Below are positions 8,507 to 17,050 of a stretch of DNA of 64,000 nt, one piece after another. Numbering within the stretch: the first letter of the stretch is position 1; the number at the start of each line of letters is the position of its first letter. The stretch comes from an uncultured Acidobacteriota bacterium (GTDB lineage: Bacteria; Acidobacteriota; Terriglobia; Terriglobales; Acidobacteriaceae). The position numbers and the translations under genes are program-made. Location: contig CAILAC010000009.1 of assembly GCA_903832055.1 (NCBI GenBank), positions 1 through 64,000 of the forward strand, given 5' to 3'. The notes under the pieces are model-generated. The model was given only the letters and a program-made list of their open reading frames with translations, did not search any database and had not been told where the DNA came from.

Positions 8507-8583
8507 CATTGCGAATATTCCGGCCATATTGGCGGACCACAAGCTGCAATCGATAGAATCAGGAGGCTGATGACGGAGAGAAG

Positions 8584-9429
8584 ATGAAGATTGGGGTAAG
8601 CGCCTTTGCCTGGACAACCACGTTCACCGACCGCCATTTGGGTCTGTTGGCAGGCATGCGGGAACATGGAATCAGTTGCTTTGAGATTGCGATGTTCGAT
8701 CCGGCAAGCTTGCCTTTGGCGGGACTGCGCCGAGCCTTTGACGAGAGCGGCCTTGAGGCTTCGGTCTGCGCAATCCTGCCATCGGGTATCAACCCGATTG
8801 AGGCGAGCGTATCGGCGCGGAAGAAGGCTCAGGAGCACCTGAGGCGGTGCATTGAAGCAGCGGCGGAGTTTGGAGCGCGGCTGATCTGCGGGCCGGTTTA
8901 TGCGCCAATCGGCTACCTACCGGGCCGGCGGCGCAATTCTGACGAATGGGCCTGGGCGGTGGAGTGCATGCAGGGGCTGGGCGATGCGCTTGAGGCACAC
9001 GGCATGACGCTGGCGGTGGAGCCGGTGAACAGGTCTGAGACGTTTCTTCTCAATTCAGCTGCAGAGGCGGTGGAGTTTTGCCGTGCGATTGGTCATCCGC
9101 GTGTCGGCGTCACGATCGATACCTTCCACGCGAATATCGAGGAAAAGAGCCTGACAGAAGCAGTTCTGCTTGCGGGAAAGCACCTGAAGCATATGCACAT
9201 GAGCGAAAACGACCGCGGGCTCCTGGGTTCGGGCCATGTGGATTTTCCCGGAATTGTCTCGACATTGAAGGCAGTGGAATACGACGGTTGCCTGATGATC
9301 GAGGGCTTTGGTTATTCGCCGGATGAGCCGAACTCGCTTGGCGCGCGTTGGGGTGATTTGAACGTCACTCCCGAAGATGTGGCTTTTCGAGGGGCGAAGT
9401 ATTTGCAAGGCCTGCTGCAATCGTCCTGA
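8584..9429 (+). CDS. Sugar phosphate isomerase/epimerase-family ketose 3-epimerase
   Basis: A 281-residue xylose-isomerase-like TIM barrel. Four metal ligands fall at E146 (AVEPVNR), D179 (TIDTFHAN), H205 (KHMHMSEN) and E240 (MIEGFG). This is the spacing of D-tagatose/D-psicose 3-epimerases, in which the divalent metal and the two Glu exchange the C3 proton. GGAGAG before the ATG is a good ribosome binding site. It is the first gene of the plus-strand sugar cluster and precedes two rhamnosidase genes. A ketose, perhaps L-rhamnulose or a related 6-deoxyketose, is a reasonable but unproven substrate. No signal peptide, so it acts in the cytoplasm. Confidence 0.8.
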   Translation: MKIGVSAFAWTTTFTDRHLGLLAGMREHGISCFEIAMFDPASLPLAGLRRAFDESGLEASVCAILPSGINPIEASVSARKKAQEHLRRCIEAAAEFGARLICGPVYAPIGYLPGRRRNSDEWAWAVECMQGLGDALEAHGMTLAVEPVNRSETFLLNSAAEAVEFCRAIGHPRVGVTIDTFHANIEEKSLTEAVLLAGKHLKHMHMSENDRGLLGSGHVDFPGIVSTLKAVEYDGCLMIEGFGYSPDEPNSLGARWGDLNVTPEDVAFRGAKYLQGLLQSS

Positions 9430-9588
9430 AGGGCATCGGATTTCAATGCACGAAGCAGATGCCTGAAAGTTCGGCATAGAAAAAGTTTCTGAATTGGTCT
9501 GTCCTTTTGTGGCTTTGACCTCGTAGAATCGCAGTGCATTTGCCGCAATCGATTTCTGCGTACGATTTTCCCAAGGACAGACCATCCC

Positions 9589-12453
9589 ATGTTTCGAATG
9601 ATTGCTCGTCGCTATCGTCATATCGTTGCCGCATTCGCGGTTTGCACTTGCTTGTCTTTTTCCGTGTCTGGGCATTGCGCTATTCCATCCCCCGCCGCTA
9701 TCAGGGCGACGGGTCTGCGAATTGCCGGACTTGAAAATCCAGTCGGCGTAGATGATCGCCATCCTGAGTTCGCATGGACCCTCAGCGCCGTTGACCCCAG
9801 CGCGCGCAATCTTTCGCAGGCGGCTTATCAGGTGCTGGTGGCGAGTTCGCCTGAGGCGCTGGCGGCGGGCAAAGGTGATATGTGGGATTCGGGCCGGATT
9901 GCAGCGTCTGCTCATTGGGGTGTGGCCTACGCCGGGCAGCCGCTCTACTCGCACACGCGCTACTTCTGGAAAGTGAAGGTGTGGGACCAGAAGGGTGCGG
10001 CTTCGCGGTGGACGCACGCTGCTGAGTGGACCACGGCGCTGCTTGACCCGGCGGAGTGGCAGGCAAAGTGGATTGCGGCTGAGCCGGATACCGCTGCCGC
10101 GCGACAGGCGCAGGGAGACGATAACCAGACGACGGAGACGGTGCAGCCCAAGCCGATCTTTCGCCACGAGTTTGCGCTGGGCAAGCCGGTGAAGCAGGCA
10201 GTGGTCTATGTGAGCGGGCTGGGCCAGTATGAGTTGAGCCTCAACGGCAACACAGTTGGCGACGCAGTGCTCAATCCGGGGTGGTCGGCGTACCGCAAAA
10301 CAATCCTGTATCAGACGTATGACGTAACTTCAGCACTGCGTCAGGGCGCCAACAGCTTTGCGGTGATGCTGGGCGGGGGCATGTATGACGTGCCGGGCGT
10401 CAAGGGCCGGTATACAAAATTTGTGGGCAGCATGGGGCAGTCCAAGCTGATCCTGCAGATGCATGTGTCATACGCCGACGGCTCCACGGATACCGTGGTC
10501 AGCGACAAGAGCTGGAAGACGACTGCGGGTCCGGTCGTGTTTTCGTCGACCTACGGTGGTGAGGATTACGACGCCCGCCGCGAGCCGCAGGGCTGGAAAG
10601 AGCCCGGATTCAACGATGCGGCCTGGGCGAGCGCGCTGGAAGTGGCAGCGCCCAGGGAGCCAGGAGCGGACGCTGGCGGGCAGCTGGCGGGCCATATCTT
10701 TCCACCGATGAAGGTGGTGAGTTCCCTGAAACCGGTCAAAGTGACTGAGCCAAAGCCCGGAGTAAGGGTGTATGACTTCGGCGAAAACTTCTCCGGGTGG
10801 CCCAGCATTCGCGTACGTGGCCATGCCGGCGACTTGGTCAAGCTGACGCCCGCGGAGTTGCTGGATCCCAGCGGCATCGTTTCCCAGGCCAGCGCGAATG
10901 CTTATCCCGCTGACCCGGTACTGATGCAATACACGCTCAGGGGCACCGGGCAGCCAGAGGCCTGGCACCCGCGCTTCATGTATTACGGCTTCAGGTACGT
11001 GCAGGTTGAGACGGCCTCGGCCGTAGCGGAACCTGCCACCAAGCCCGTGCTGCTATCGATTGAGCACCAGGTCATTCATGACGCTGTCGAACAATCGGGC
11101 ACCTTCACGGCCGCGCTGCCGCTCTTCAATCGCATTCACAAGCTCATCGACAATGCGATACAGAGCAATATGGCGAGTGTGCTTACGGATTGCCCGACGC
11201 GCGAAAAGCTGGGCTGGCTGGAGCAGACCCACCTGATGGGCAACTCGATCATGGCCAACTACGGCGTGCTGGGGCTGTATAAGAAAATGGCACGCGACAT
11301 GGCGGACTCGCAGTTGGCGAGCGGGCTGGTGCCTGCGATTGCGCCGGAGTATGTGGCATTTCTTGACCAGAACGGGCACGACACCGCGTTTCGCGATTCG
11401 CCCGAGTGGGGCAGTGCAATTGTTCTGAGCCCTTGGACGGCCTATCAGATTTATGGGGACCAGAAGCTGCTGGCAGATGCGTATCCGGCAATGACGCACT
11501 ACGTGGAATTTCTGCGGAACAAGACCCTCGACCATGTGCTGGAGTATGGCCTGGGCGACTGGTACGACATTGGGCCAAACGATCCGGGTGAATCTCAGTT
11601 GACGGTGAAAGGGATCACGGCGACGGCCATCTACTACCAGGATCTGCAGGCGATGATTCAAATCGCCGGGATCATCGGCAAACCGGAGGATGTTCCGGCT
11701 CTTGTGGCCGAGGCTGCCACGGTTAAGGATGCCTTTAACCGGCATTATTTTCACGCAGAGACAAACGTGTATGACCGGGGCAGTCAGACGGCGCAGGCAA
11801 TGCCGCTGGTGACGGGGCTGGTGCCGGACGGGCATCAGGCGGCAGTGCTCGAGAACCTGATCGGGGATATTCGCAAACATACCAATCATGTGACGGCGGG
11901 GGATATCGGCTTCCATTATGTCGTTCGTGCGCTGACGGATGCGGGCCGCTCGGATGTGCTGATGGACATGCTGTCGCGAACAGATACGCCGAGTTATGGA
12001 TCGCAGTTGGCGGCAGGTGCGACAACGCTGACCGAGGCGTGGGATGCAAACCCGCACAGCTCACAAAACCATTTCATGCTGGGGCATGCGGAGGAGTGGT
12101 TTTTCCGCGGTCTGGCAGGCATTGACCTCGATCTGAACCGCCCTGCCTCACGCCAGATCGTGATTCGGCCGGCGTTCTTGAAAGAAGCCAAAGGCGCTAC
12201 GGCAAGCATCGATACCGTGCTTGGGACGATTCGCAGCGCGTGGGCATATGACAAGGCTGGATCGGGTTGGTCGCTCGACGTGGATATCCCGGTGGGCGCG
12301 ACGGCGACAGTGTATCTGCCCGTGGGCGCCACAATGGGGGGCGGAAGGCCGATTTCGCTCTCAGGCCTGAAGCAGCAGCCTGCAGAACTGGGCAGTGAGA
12401 GCAGCGTGGTGGTCGGCTCTGGCCATTACCGCTTCGCTGCAATGGCAAAATAG
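9589..12453 (+). CDS. Secreted GH78 alpha-L-rhamnosidase
   Basis: The 954-residue protein has a Sec signal (hydrophobic core about residues 11-30, ending near SGHCA). It then shows the GH78 order: N-terminal beta domains (RIAGLENPVGVDD, FAWTLS at about 40-65, substrate-side W-K motifs near 155), a jelly-roll region (VYVSGLGQYELSLNG), and the (alpha/alpha)6 catalytic barrel starting near residue 500. The barrel carries the hallmark DCPTREKLGWLEQ at about 535-547, whose acidic residues include the general acid. A C-terminal beta-sandwich follows (ASIDTVLGTIRSAW). It releases terminal alpha-L-rhamnose in the periplasm or outside. The next gene encodes a second, differently exported GH78 protein 24 bp downstream. 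Confidence 0.9.
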   Translation: MFRMIARRYRHIVAAFAVCTCLSFSVSGHCAIPSPAAIRATGLRIAGLENPVGVDDRHPEFAWTLSAVDPSARNLSQAAYQVLVASSPEALAAGKGDMWDSGRIAASAHWGVAYAGQPLYSHTRYFWKVKVWDQKGAASRWTHAAEWTTALLDPAEWQAKWIAAEPDTAAARQAQGDDNQTTETVQPKPIFRHEFALGKPVKQAVVYVSGLGQYELSLNGNTVGDAVLNPGWSAYRKTILYQTYDVTSALRQGANSFAVMLGGGMYDVPGVKGRYTKFVGSMGQSKLILQMHVSYADGSTDTVVSDKSWKTTAGPVVFSSTYGGEDYDARREPQGWKEPGFNDAAWASALEVAAPREPGADAGGQLAGHIFPPMKVVSSLKPVKVTEPKPGVRVYDFGENFSGWPSIRVRGHAGDLVKLTPAELLDPSGIVSQASANAYPADPVLMQYTLRGTGQPEAWHPRFMYYGFRYVQVETASAVAEPATKPVLLSIEHQVIHDAVEQSGTFTAALPLFNRIHKLIDNAIQSNMASVLTDCPTREKLGWLEQTHLMGNSIMANYGVLGLYKKMARDMADSQLASGLVPAIAPEYVAFLDQNGHDTAFRDSPEWGSAIVLSPWTAYQIYGDQKLLADAYPAMTHYVEFLRNKTLDHVLEYGLGDWYDIGPNDPGESQLTVKGITATAIYYQDLQAMIQIAGIIGKPEDVPALVAEAATVKDAFNRHYFHAETNVYDRGSQTAQAMPLVTGLVPDGHQAAVLENLIGDIRKHTNHVTAGDIGFHYVVRALTDAGRSDVLMDMLSRTDTPSYGSQLAAGATTLTEAWDANPHSSQNHFMLGHAEEWFFRGLAGIDLDLNRPASRQIVIRPAFLKEAKGATASIDTVLGTIRSAWAYDKAGSGWSLDVDIPVGATATVYLPVGATMGGGRPISLSGLKQQPAELGSESSVVVGSGHYRFAAMAK

Positions 12454-12477
12454 CAGCGGAATTGACGAGACAGGAAG

Positions 12478-14970
12478 ATGATGACAGCGCAACTCAATCG
12501 AAGGAAATTTCTAAAGACTGGTTTGGTCGCCGGGGCCGCGCTCAGCGGAAGCCGGGTTACCTTTTTCATTGACCGGGCACAAGCAGCAGGGCAGTCGGAT
12601 GAGATGCTTGCCGCGCACCTGATCTGGTGCGCCGAGTCTGCGCCAGTGGATTTAAGGCGCGAGGGTCGGGCTGTCGGCATCGCCTCGTCTGCAGATGGCA
12701 AGCTGCCGGAGGCGACGCCAGACCTGCACACGGTATTCGTAAAGGAATTTTCGCTGGAGGCGCTGCCGTCCAAGGCGGAGATTCGCCTGTTTGCACACAC
12801 CCGATACCGGCTCTATGTGAATGGTGTCTACCAGGGCCGTGGACCAAGCCGCTACCAGATCCAGCATCCGGAGTACGACACGCGCGACATTCTCGCGGCG
12901 CTGCATCCTGGCGTAAACCGCGTCGCCGTACTGGTGCACCGAGACGCGCCAACGGGCCGCATCATGCGCCATGAGCCTGGCTTTGCGGCGGCTGTTCGGC
13001 TGGTCCACGCTGGTAAAGCGCATGACTTCATGACGGATGCTACATGGCTTGCGCGTCCTGACCGCAGTTTCAGGCCAAGGGAAGAGGCCTGGGCTTCGAT
13101 CCAGGAGAATATCGATGCTCGGTTAGGTGAGGGCTGGAGCAGCCCGGAGTATCAGTTCACTGGTTGGGCGCCCGCAGTACTCGTGAAAAACACAGAAACG
13201 GCTCCCATCTGGCCGCGTACGACGCCCCTGCAGGGCGAGACTGCTGTCCCTTGGAGTGCCAGTGCTCCGACAACGCCGGTAGATCTTGCTGCGGGAAAGG
13301 AAATGATCTTTGGTCTCACGCAGATCGTGCAGGGCTACCACCTTCTTGATTTCGAAGCGGAGCCCGGTAGCGAACTGGAAGTGAGTTACCTGCTTCCCGA
13401 GGGCACGAACAACGGTGTCAGCACCTACATTACTCGCGCGGGCCGGCAGCTCTGGATGGGCGGCGACACGTTTGCCTGCAACAAGATTTCAGTGAAACTC
13501 AAGTCGGGGCAGGTTAAGCTGCTGCGGGCGCAGGCGATTGAAGTGCGCTATCCCTTTGAACGCGTGGCTTCCTTTCACTCCAGCGACCCATATCTCAACC
13601 AGCTCTGGACCATCTGCGCCCGTTCCCTTGAGGTGCTGAGCGAGGACTCGTATGTGGATTGCGCTGACCGCGAGCGCGTGGAGTGGACAGACGACAGTCC
13701 GCCCGCTTTTGACTGCACCCGCGTGATGATGCGCGGTCCAGACAGTGGCGGCAAAACCTATTGGGGCGACAACCGGTTGCTCAAATCACTGCTGCGGCGC
13801 ATTGCGCTGAGTCAGCAATCAGACGGGCAACTCAAGGCGCACAGTTGCTCAGAACGATTCGATATTCACGCCATCATGGAGGACCGTTCCTGCGACTGGG
13901 TGGTGCTGCTGCGCGAATACCTTGAGAGCTCCGGCGATTTGGAACTGGTGCGCGAGCTTTGGCCAACACTGACCCGGCTTTTGAAGTGGTTCCTCGATCG
14001 CAGAACGCACCGAGGCCTGGTGCTGGCCCGCGAATGGGAGGTCTGGGACAATCCTCTGCGCTACCAGGTCTGCGAGGGTGCCGGGCTCAATGCATTCGTC
14101 TACCGGGCCCTTGTCGATGCGGCATATCTGGGCAAAGCCATTGGCAGAATTGCAGAGGGCAAGGCTTACGCGGGCGCGGCTGCGGAACTTCAACGGAGCT
14201 TCAATGAACTGCTGTGGAACCATACCGAAGGCAGCTATGACGGGGCGTTGTTTGGCCCTGATTCAAAGCGCGCTGAGCAGTTGAATGGGAAGCTCTTTGA
14301 CGGGCCCATCACCGGCACATGGACGGATGGCCGCTACCAGCCTACGTCCCAGGCAGCACTCTTTGCGCTGTATGGCGGTATTGTCCCGGCAGAGAGAGTA
14401 GCTCCTGTGCGAACGTGGCTGCTGGCGCATCTGGACGGCGTGAAGGGGCCGATGTCGCACTACTATCTCTTCCGTGCGCTATACGAAATGGAAGACCCGC
14501 AACACGACAGCCTTGTGCTGGCGCGCATGCGCACCGGCTGGAAGGCGCAGGTCGATTCGCCGTGGCAGAGCTGCTGGGAAGATCTGCCGGACGAGGGCGG
14601 GTCAAAGATTCACATGTACGGGCTTGTGCCGGGCTGCTATCTGACCACGCATGTTCTGGGAGTGCGCCGGGTGGGGCCGATAGGCGACAGGGCGATTCGC
14701 ATCGAACCGCGCTGCGGCGGCCTCGATGCGGCCGAGGGCATCGCGGTGACCGAGTTTGGCCCGGTTCCCGTGAAGTGGACAAAGTCTGGTGATGGGGCAA
14801 TGCGGGTCGAGTGCGAGACGCCCGCAGGCACCACGACCCAGTTGCGGTTCTACAGGGTGAAAGAAAGTCGATTCGTGCGCGTCGATGGACTGCGGCGAGA
14901 GGCAACTGTGGAGGGCGCTTTCCTGAGAATCGAACTTGCGGCGGGCAAGCATGTTGTCGAATCAGCATAG
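12478..14970 (+). CDS. Tat-exported GH78-like alpha-L-rhamnosidase
   Basis: An 830-residue protein with a clear Tat signal (NRRKFLKTGLVAGAALSG). After a beta-sandwich region (LFAHTRYRLYVNGVYQGRGPSRY, about residues 104-126) it shows the family catalytic signature as DCADRERVEWTDD near residue 397. The barrel and a closing beta domain follow (PCPGLDAAEG-type end). It belongs to the GH78 clan but diverges from the neighbouring enzyme, so it may take a different linkage or remove side chains after the first enzyme. AGGA lies 5 nt before the second of two adjacent ATG codons. It follows the Sec-exported GH78 gene by 24 bp, probably in one operon. Confidence 0.82.
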   Translation: MMTAQLNRRKFLKTGLVAGAALSGSRVTFFIDRAQAAGQSDEMLAAHLIWCAESAPVDLRREGRAVGIASSADGKLPEATPDLHTVFVKEFSLEALPSKAEIRLFAHTRYRLYVNGVYQGRGPSRYQIQHPEYDTRDILAALHPGVNRVAVLVHRDAPTGRIMRHEPGFAAAVRLVHAGKAHDFMTDATWLARPDRSFRPREEAWASIQENIDARLGEGWSSPEYQFTGWAPAVLVKNTETAPIWPRTTPLQGETAVPWSASAPTTPVDLAAGKEMIFGLTQIVQGYHLLDFEAEPGSELEVSYLLPEGTNNGVSTYITRAGRQLWMGGDTFACNKISVKLKSGQVKLLRAQAIEVRYPFERVASFHSSDPYLNQLWTICARSLEVLSEDSYVDCADRERVEWTDDSPPAFDCTRVMMRGPDSGGKTYWGDNRLLKSLLRRIALSQQSDGQLKAHSCSERFDIHAIMEDRSCDWVVLLREYLESSGDLELVRELWPTLTRLLKWFLDRRTHRGLVLAREWEVWDNPLRYQVCEGAGLNAFVYRALVDAAYLGKAIGRIAEGKAYAGAAAELQRSFNELLWNHTEGSYDGALFGPDSKRAEQLNGKLFDGPITGTWTDGRYQPTSQAALFALYGGIVPAERVAPVRTWLLAHLDGVKGPMSHYYLFRALYEMEDPQHDSLVLARMRTGWKAQVDSPWQSCWEDLPDEGGSKIHMYGLVPGCYLTTHVLGVRRVGPIGDRAIRIEPRCGGLDAAEGIAVTEFGPVPVKWTKSGDGAMRVECETPAGTTTQLRFYRVKESRFVRVDGLRREATVEGAFLRIELAAGKHVVESA

Positions 14971-15088
14971 CTTCCCGCGCCCTTGCCCAAAGCAGGCTGT
15001 TGGCCCTATTATCGCCGTGATCGTGCATCTCCCATGTTGAACCTTCCCCAGGGATTTGTTGCGGAATTTGAGCGCCGGGAGCTGCCTT

Positions 15089-16078
15089 GTGTATCAGCCT
15101 GAAACGTATGTCATCGCGTTGAGTTTCATGTTCGTGACCATGTTGTGCTGGGGTTCGTGGGCCAACACGGTCAAGCTCTGCCCCGGCTACCGCTTCCAGC
15201 TTTTCTACTGGGATTATGTTGTCGGCCTGATTGTGGGCGCGCTGGTCTGGGGTCTTTCGCTGGGCAGCATGGGCGCGACCGGGCTGGCTTTTCTGCCGGA
15301 TCTTTCGGCAGCGGATGGGGCGCATATTGCCTGGGCGATGCTGGGCGGAGCCATCTTCAACGTGGCCAATCTGCTGCTGGTGGCGGCTATCGACATTGCC
15401 GGTCTTGCGGTGGCGTTTCCAGTCGGCATCGGCCTGGCGCTTGTTGTTGGCGCGGTGAGCAGCTATTTGCTGGCCCCGGCCGGTAACCCCTGGATGCTGT
15501 TTGGCGGCATCGTCCTGGTGGTTGCAGCGATTGTCTGCGACGCCGTCGCCTACGGGCTGCGCGAGAGTGAACGGGCCGCCACCAGCCGCCGAGGCGTGAT
15601 TATCAGTCTCATCTCAGGCTTGCTGATGGGTAGCTTTTATCCTTTTGTTTCGCGGTCGATGACGGGCAGTCATGCACCGGGGCCGTATGCAGCGGCATTC
15701 TACTTTGCGCTTGGCGTCGCCATCTGCGCTGTTCCAGTGAATCTGCTGCTGATGCGCAAGCCGCTCGATGGCAAAGCCGCAGTCGCGATGAGCGGCTATG
15801 GAAAGGCGCAACCAGCCTGGCATGTTTGGGGAATTCTGGGCGGCATGATCTGGTGTACTGGCGCGGTGTTGAACTTTGTGGCCTCGCGGGCGCACATTGT
15901 CGGGCCTGCAGTCTCTTATTCGATTGGCCAGGGAGCGACGATGATTTCAGCGGCGTGGGGAGTTTTTATATGGCGCGAGTTTGCCACCGCTCCGGCAAAG
16001 GCAAAACAGTACCTGGTATGGATGTTTCTGCTGTTTCTGGTGGGACTTGGGCTGGTGGCGCTTGCGCCGTTGTATTGA
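15089..16078 (+). CDS. DMT-superfamily sugar permease (RhaT/GRP-like)
   Basis: A protein of about 329 residues with ten predicted membrane helices and almost no soluble part. It starts with YQPETYVIALSFMFVTMLCWGSWANT, the signature of the bacterial sugar / plant ureide permease group. I chose the GTG at 15089 because CGGGAG lies 8 nt upstream and related proteins start at this point; a TTG at 15056 would add 11 unconvincing residues. It lies 12 bp before the ribokinase gene, so ribose or another pentose/deoxyhexose is the likely cargo, driven by an ion gradient. Substrate is inferred from neighbours. Confidence 0.8.
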   Translation: MYQPETYVIALSFMFVTMLCWGSWANTVKLCPGYRFQLFYWDYVVGLIVGALVWGLSLGSMGATGLAFLPDLSAADGAHIAWAMLGGAIFNVANLLLVAAIDIAGLAVAFPVGIGLALVVGAVSSYLLAPAGNPWMLFGGIVLVVAAIVCDAVAYGLRESERAATSRRGVIISLISGLLMGSFYPFVSRSMTGSHAPGPYAAAFYFALGVAICAVPVNLLLMRKPLDGKAAVAMSGYGKAQPAWHVWGILGGMIWCTGAVLNFVASRAHIVGPAVSYSIGQGATMISAAWGVFIWREFATAPAKAKQYLVWMFLLFLVGLGLVALAPLY

Positions 16079-16090
16079 GGGCTGAGTGAG

Positions 16091-17050
16091 ATGAACGATA
16101 AAGCGAGTAAGCCAATCGTCGTAGTCGGCAGCATCAATATGGATCTGGTGGTCAAAGCGGGCCACATCCCGCTGCCGGGAGAGACGATTTTTGGCAGCCA
16201 TTTTCAGACTTTTCCCGGAGGCAAAGGGGCCAATCAGGCTGTTGCTGTGGGCCGGCTTGGCCATCCGGTGAGCATGATTGGCCGGCTTGGCGCAGATGGA
16301 TTTGGCGAGCAGTTGCGCCGTTCGCTTGAAGACGCCGGGGTGAATACGCAGGCCGTCACAACGACACCGGGCAGCTCAGGTGTAGCGCTGATTGTGGTCG
16401 CAGCAAGCGGTGAAAACAGTATTGTGGTCGTTTCGGGGGCCAACACGCTGGTGACTCCGGAGGACCTGGATGTTCAGATCGAAATGATTCGCGGTGCCGG
16501 GATGGTGCTGGCGCAGCTTGAGATTCCGATGGAAACGATTGAACATCTGGCAGTGATTTGCGAGCGCGAGGGGGTGCCGCTGATGCTCGACCCGGCACCA
16601 GCAGCGGCCTTGTCGCCGCAGCTGTTACGTCGTGTGGGCTGGATGACTCCCAACGAAACTGAAGCCGCCTTTTACGCAAAGAGTCTCGGTGCGAGTGCCG
16701 GGGAAGACTCATCGAACTTGATGCGAACGCTGCTGGACGCTGGGCCGCAGGGAGTCGTGCTCAAGCTGGGTGGCAATGGCGTTCAAGTCGGAGATCACTC
16801 CGGATTCGACCAGCATGTGGCGGCCTTTCCTGTGAAAGCGATCGACACCACGGGTGCCGGAGACTGTTTCAACGGTGCCTTTGCGGTTGGACTCATGAAC
16901 GGAATGAGCACGCTTGAAAGCGCGCGATTCGCCGCCGCCGCCGCTGGCGTCTCAGTCACACGTTCAGGCGCGCAGTCTTCGATGCCCAATCTTGCAGATA
17001 CTGAAGCGTTGCTCCACAGCACCCCCCGGCCTACCAACTCAAAAGGATGA
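16091..17050 (+). CDS. rbsK: Ribokinase (PfkB family)
   Basis: A 319-residue PfkB carbohydrate kinase. It shows the N-terminal sugar-binding opening (VVVGSINMDLVV), PGGKGANQAVA at about 42-52 and the C-terminal ATP-site signature DTTGAGDCFNGAFA at about 253-266, whose GAGD Asp is the catalytic base. Length and motifs fit ribokinase, which makes ribose 5-phosphate in the cytoplasm. It follows the permease gene by 12 bp and overlaps the next gene by 4 bp (ATGA), so permease, kinase and the secreted fusion enzyme are translated together. Another furanose substrate cannot be excluded. Confidence 0.88.
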   Translation: MNDKASKPIVVVGSINMDLVVKAGHIPLPGETIFGSHFQTFPGGKGANQAVAVGRLGHPVSMIGRLGADGFGEQLRRSLEDAGVNTQAVTTTPGSSGVALIVVAASGENSIVVVSGANTLVTPEDLDVQIEMIRGAGMVLAQLEIPMETIEHLAVICEREGVPLMLDPAPAAALSPQLLRRVGWMTPNETEAAFYAKSLGASAGEDSSNLMRTLLDAGPQGVVLKLGGNGVQVGDHSGFDQHVAAFPVKAIDTTGAGDCFNGAFAVGLMNGMSTLESARFAAAAAGVSVTRSGAQSSMPNLADTEALLHSTPRPTNSKG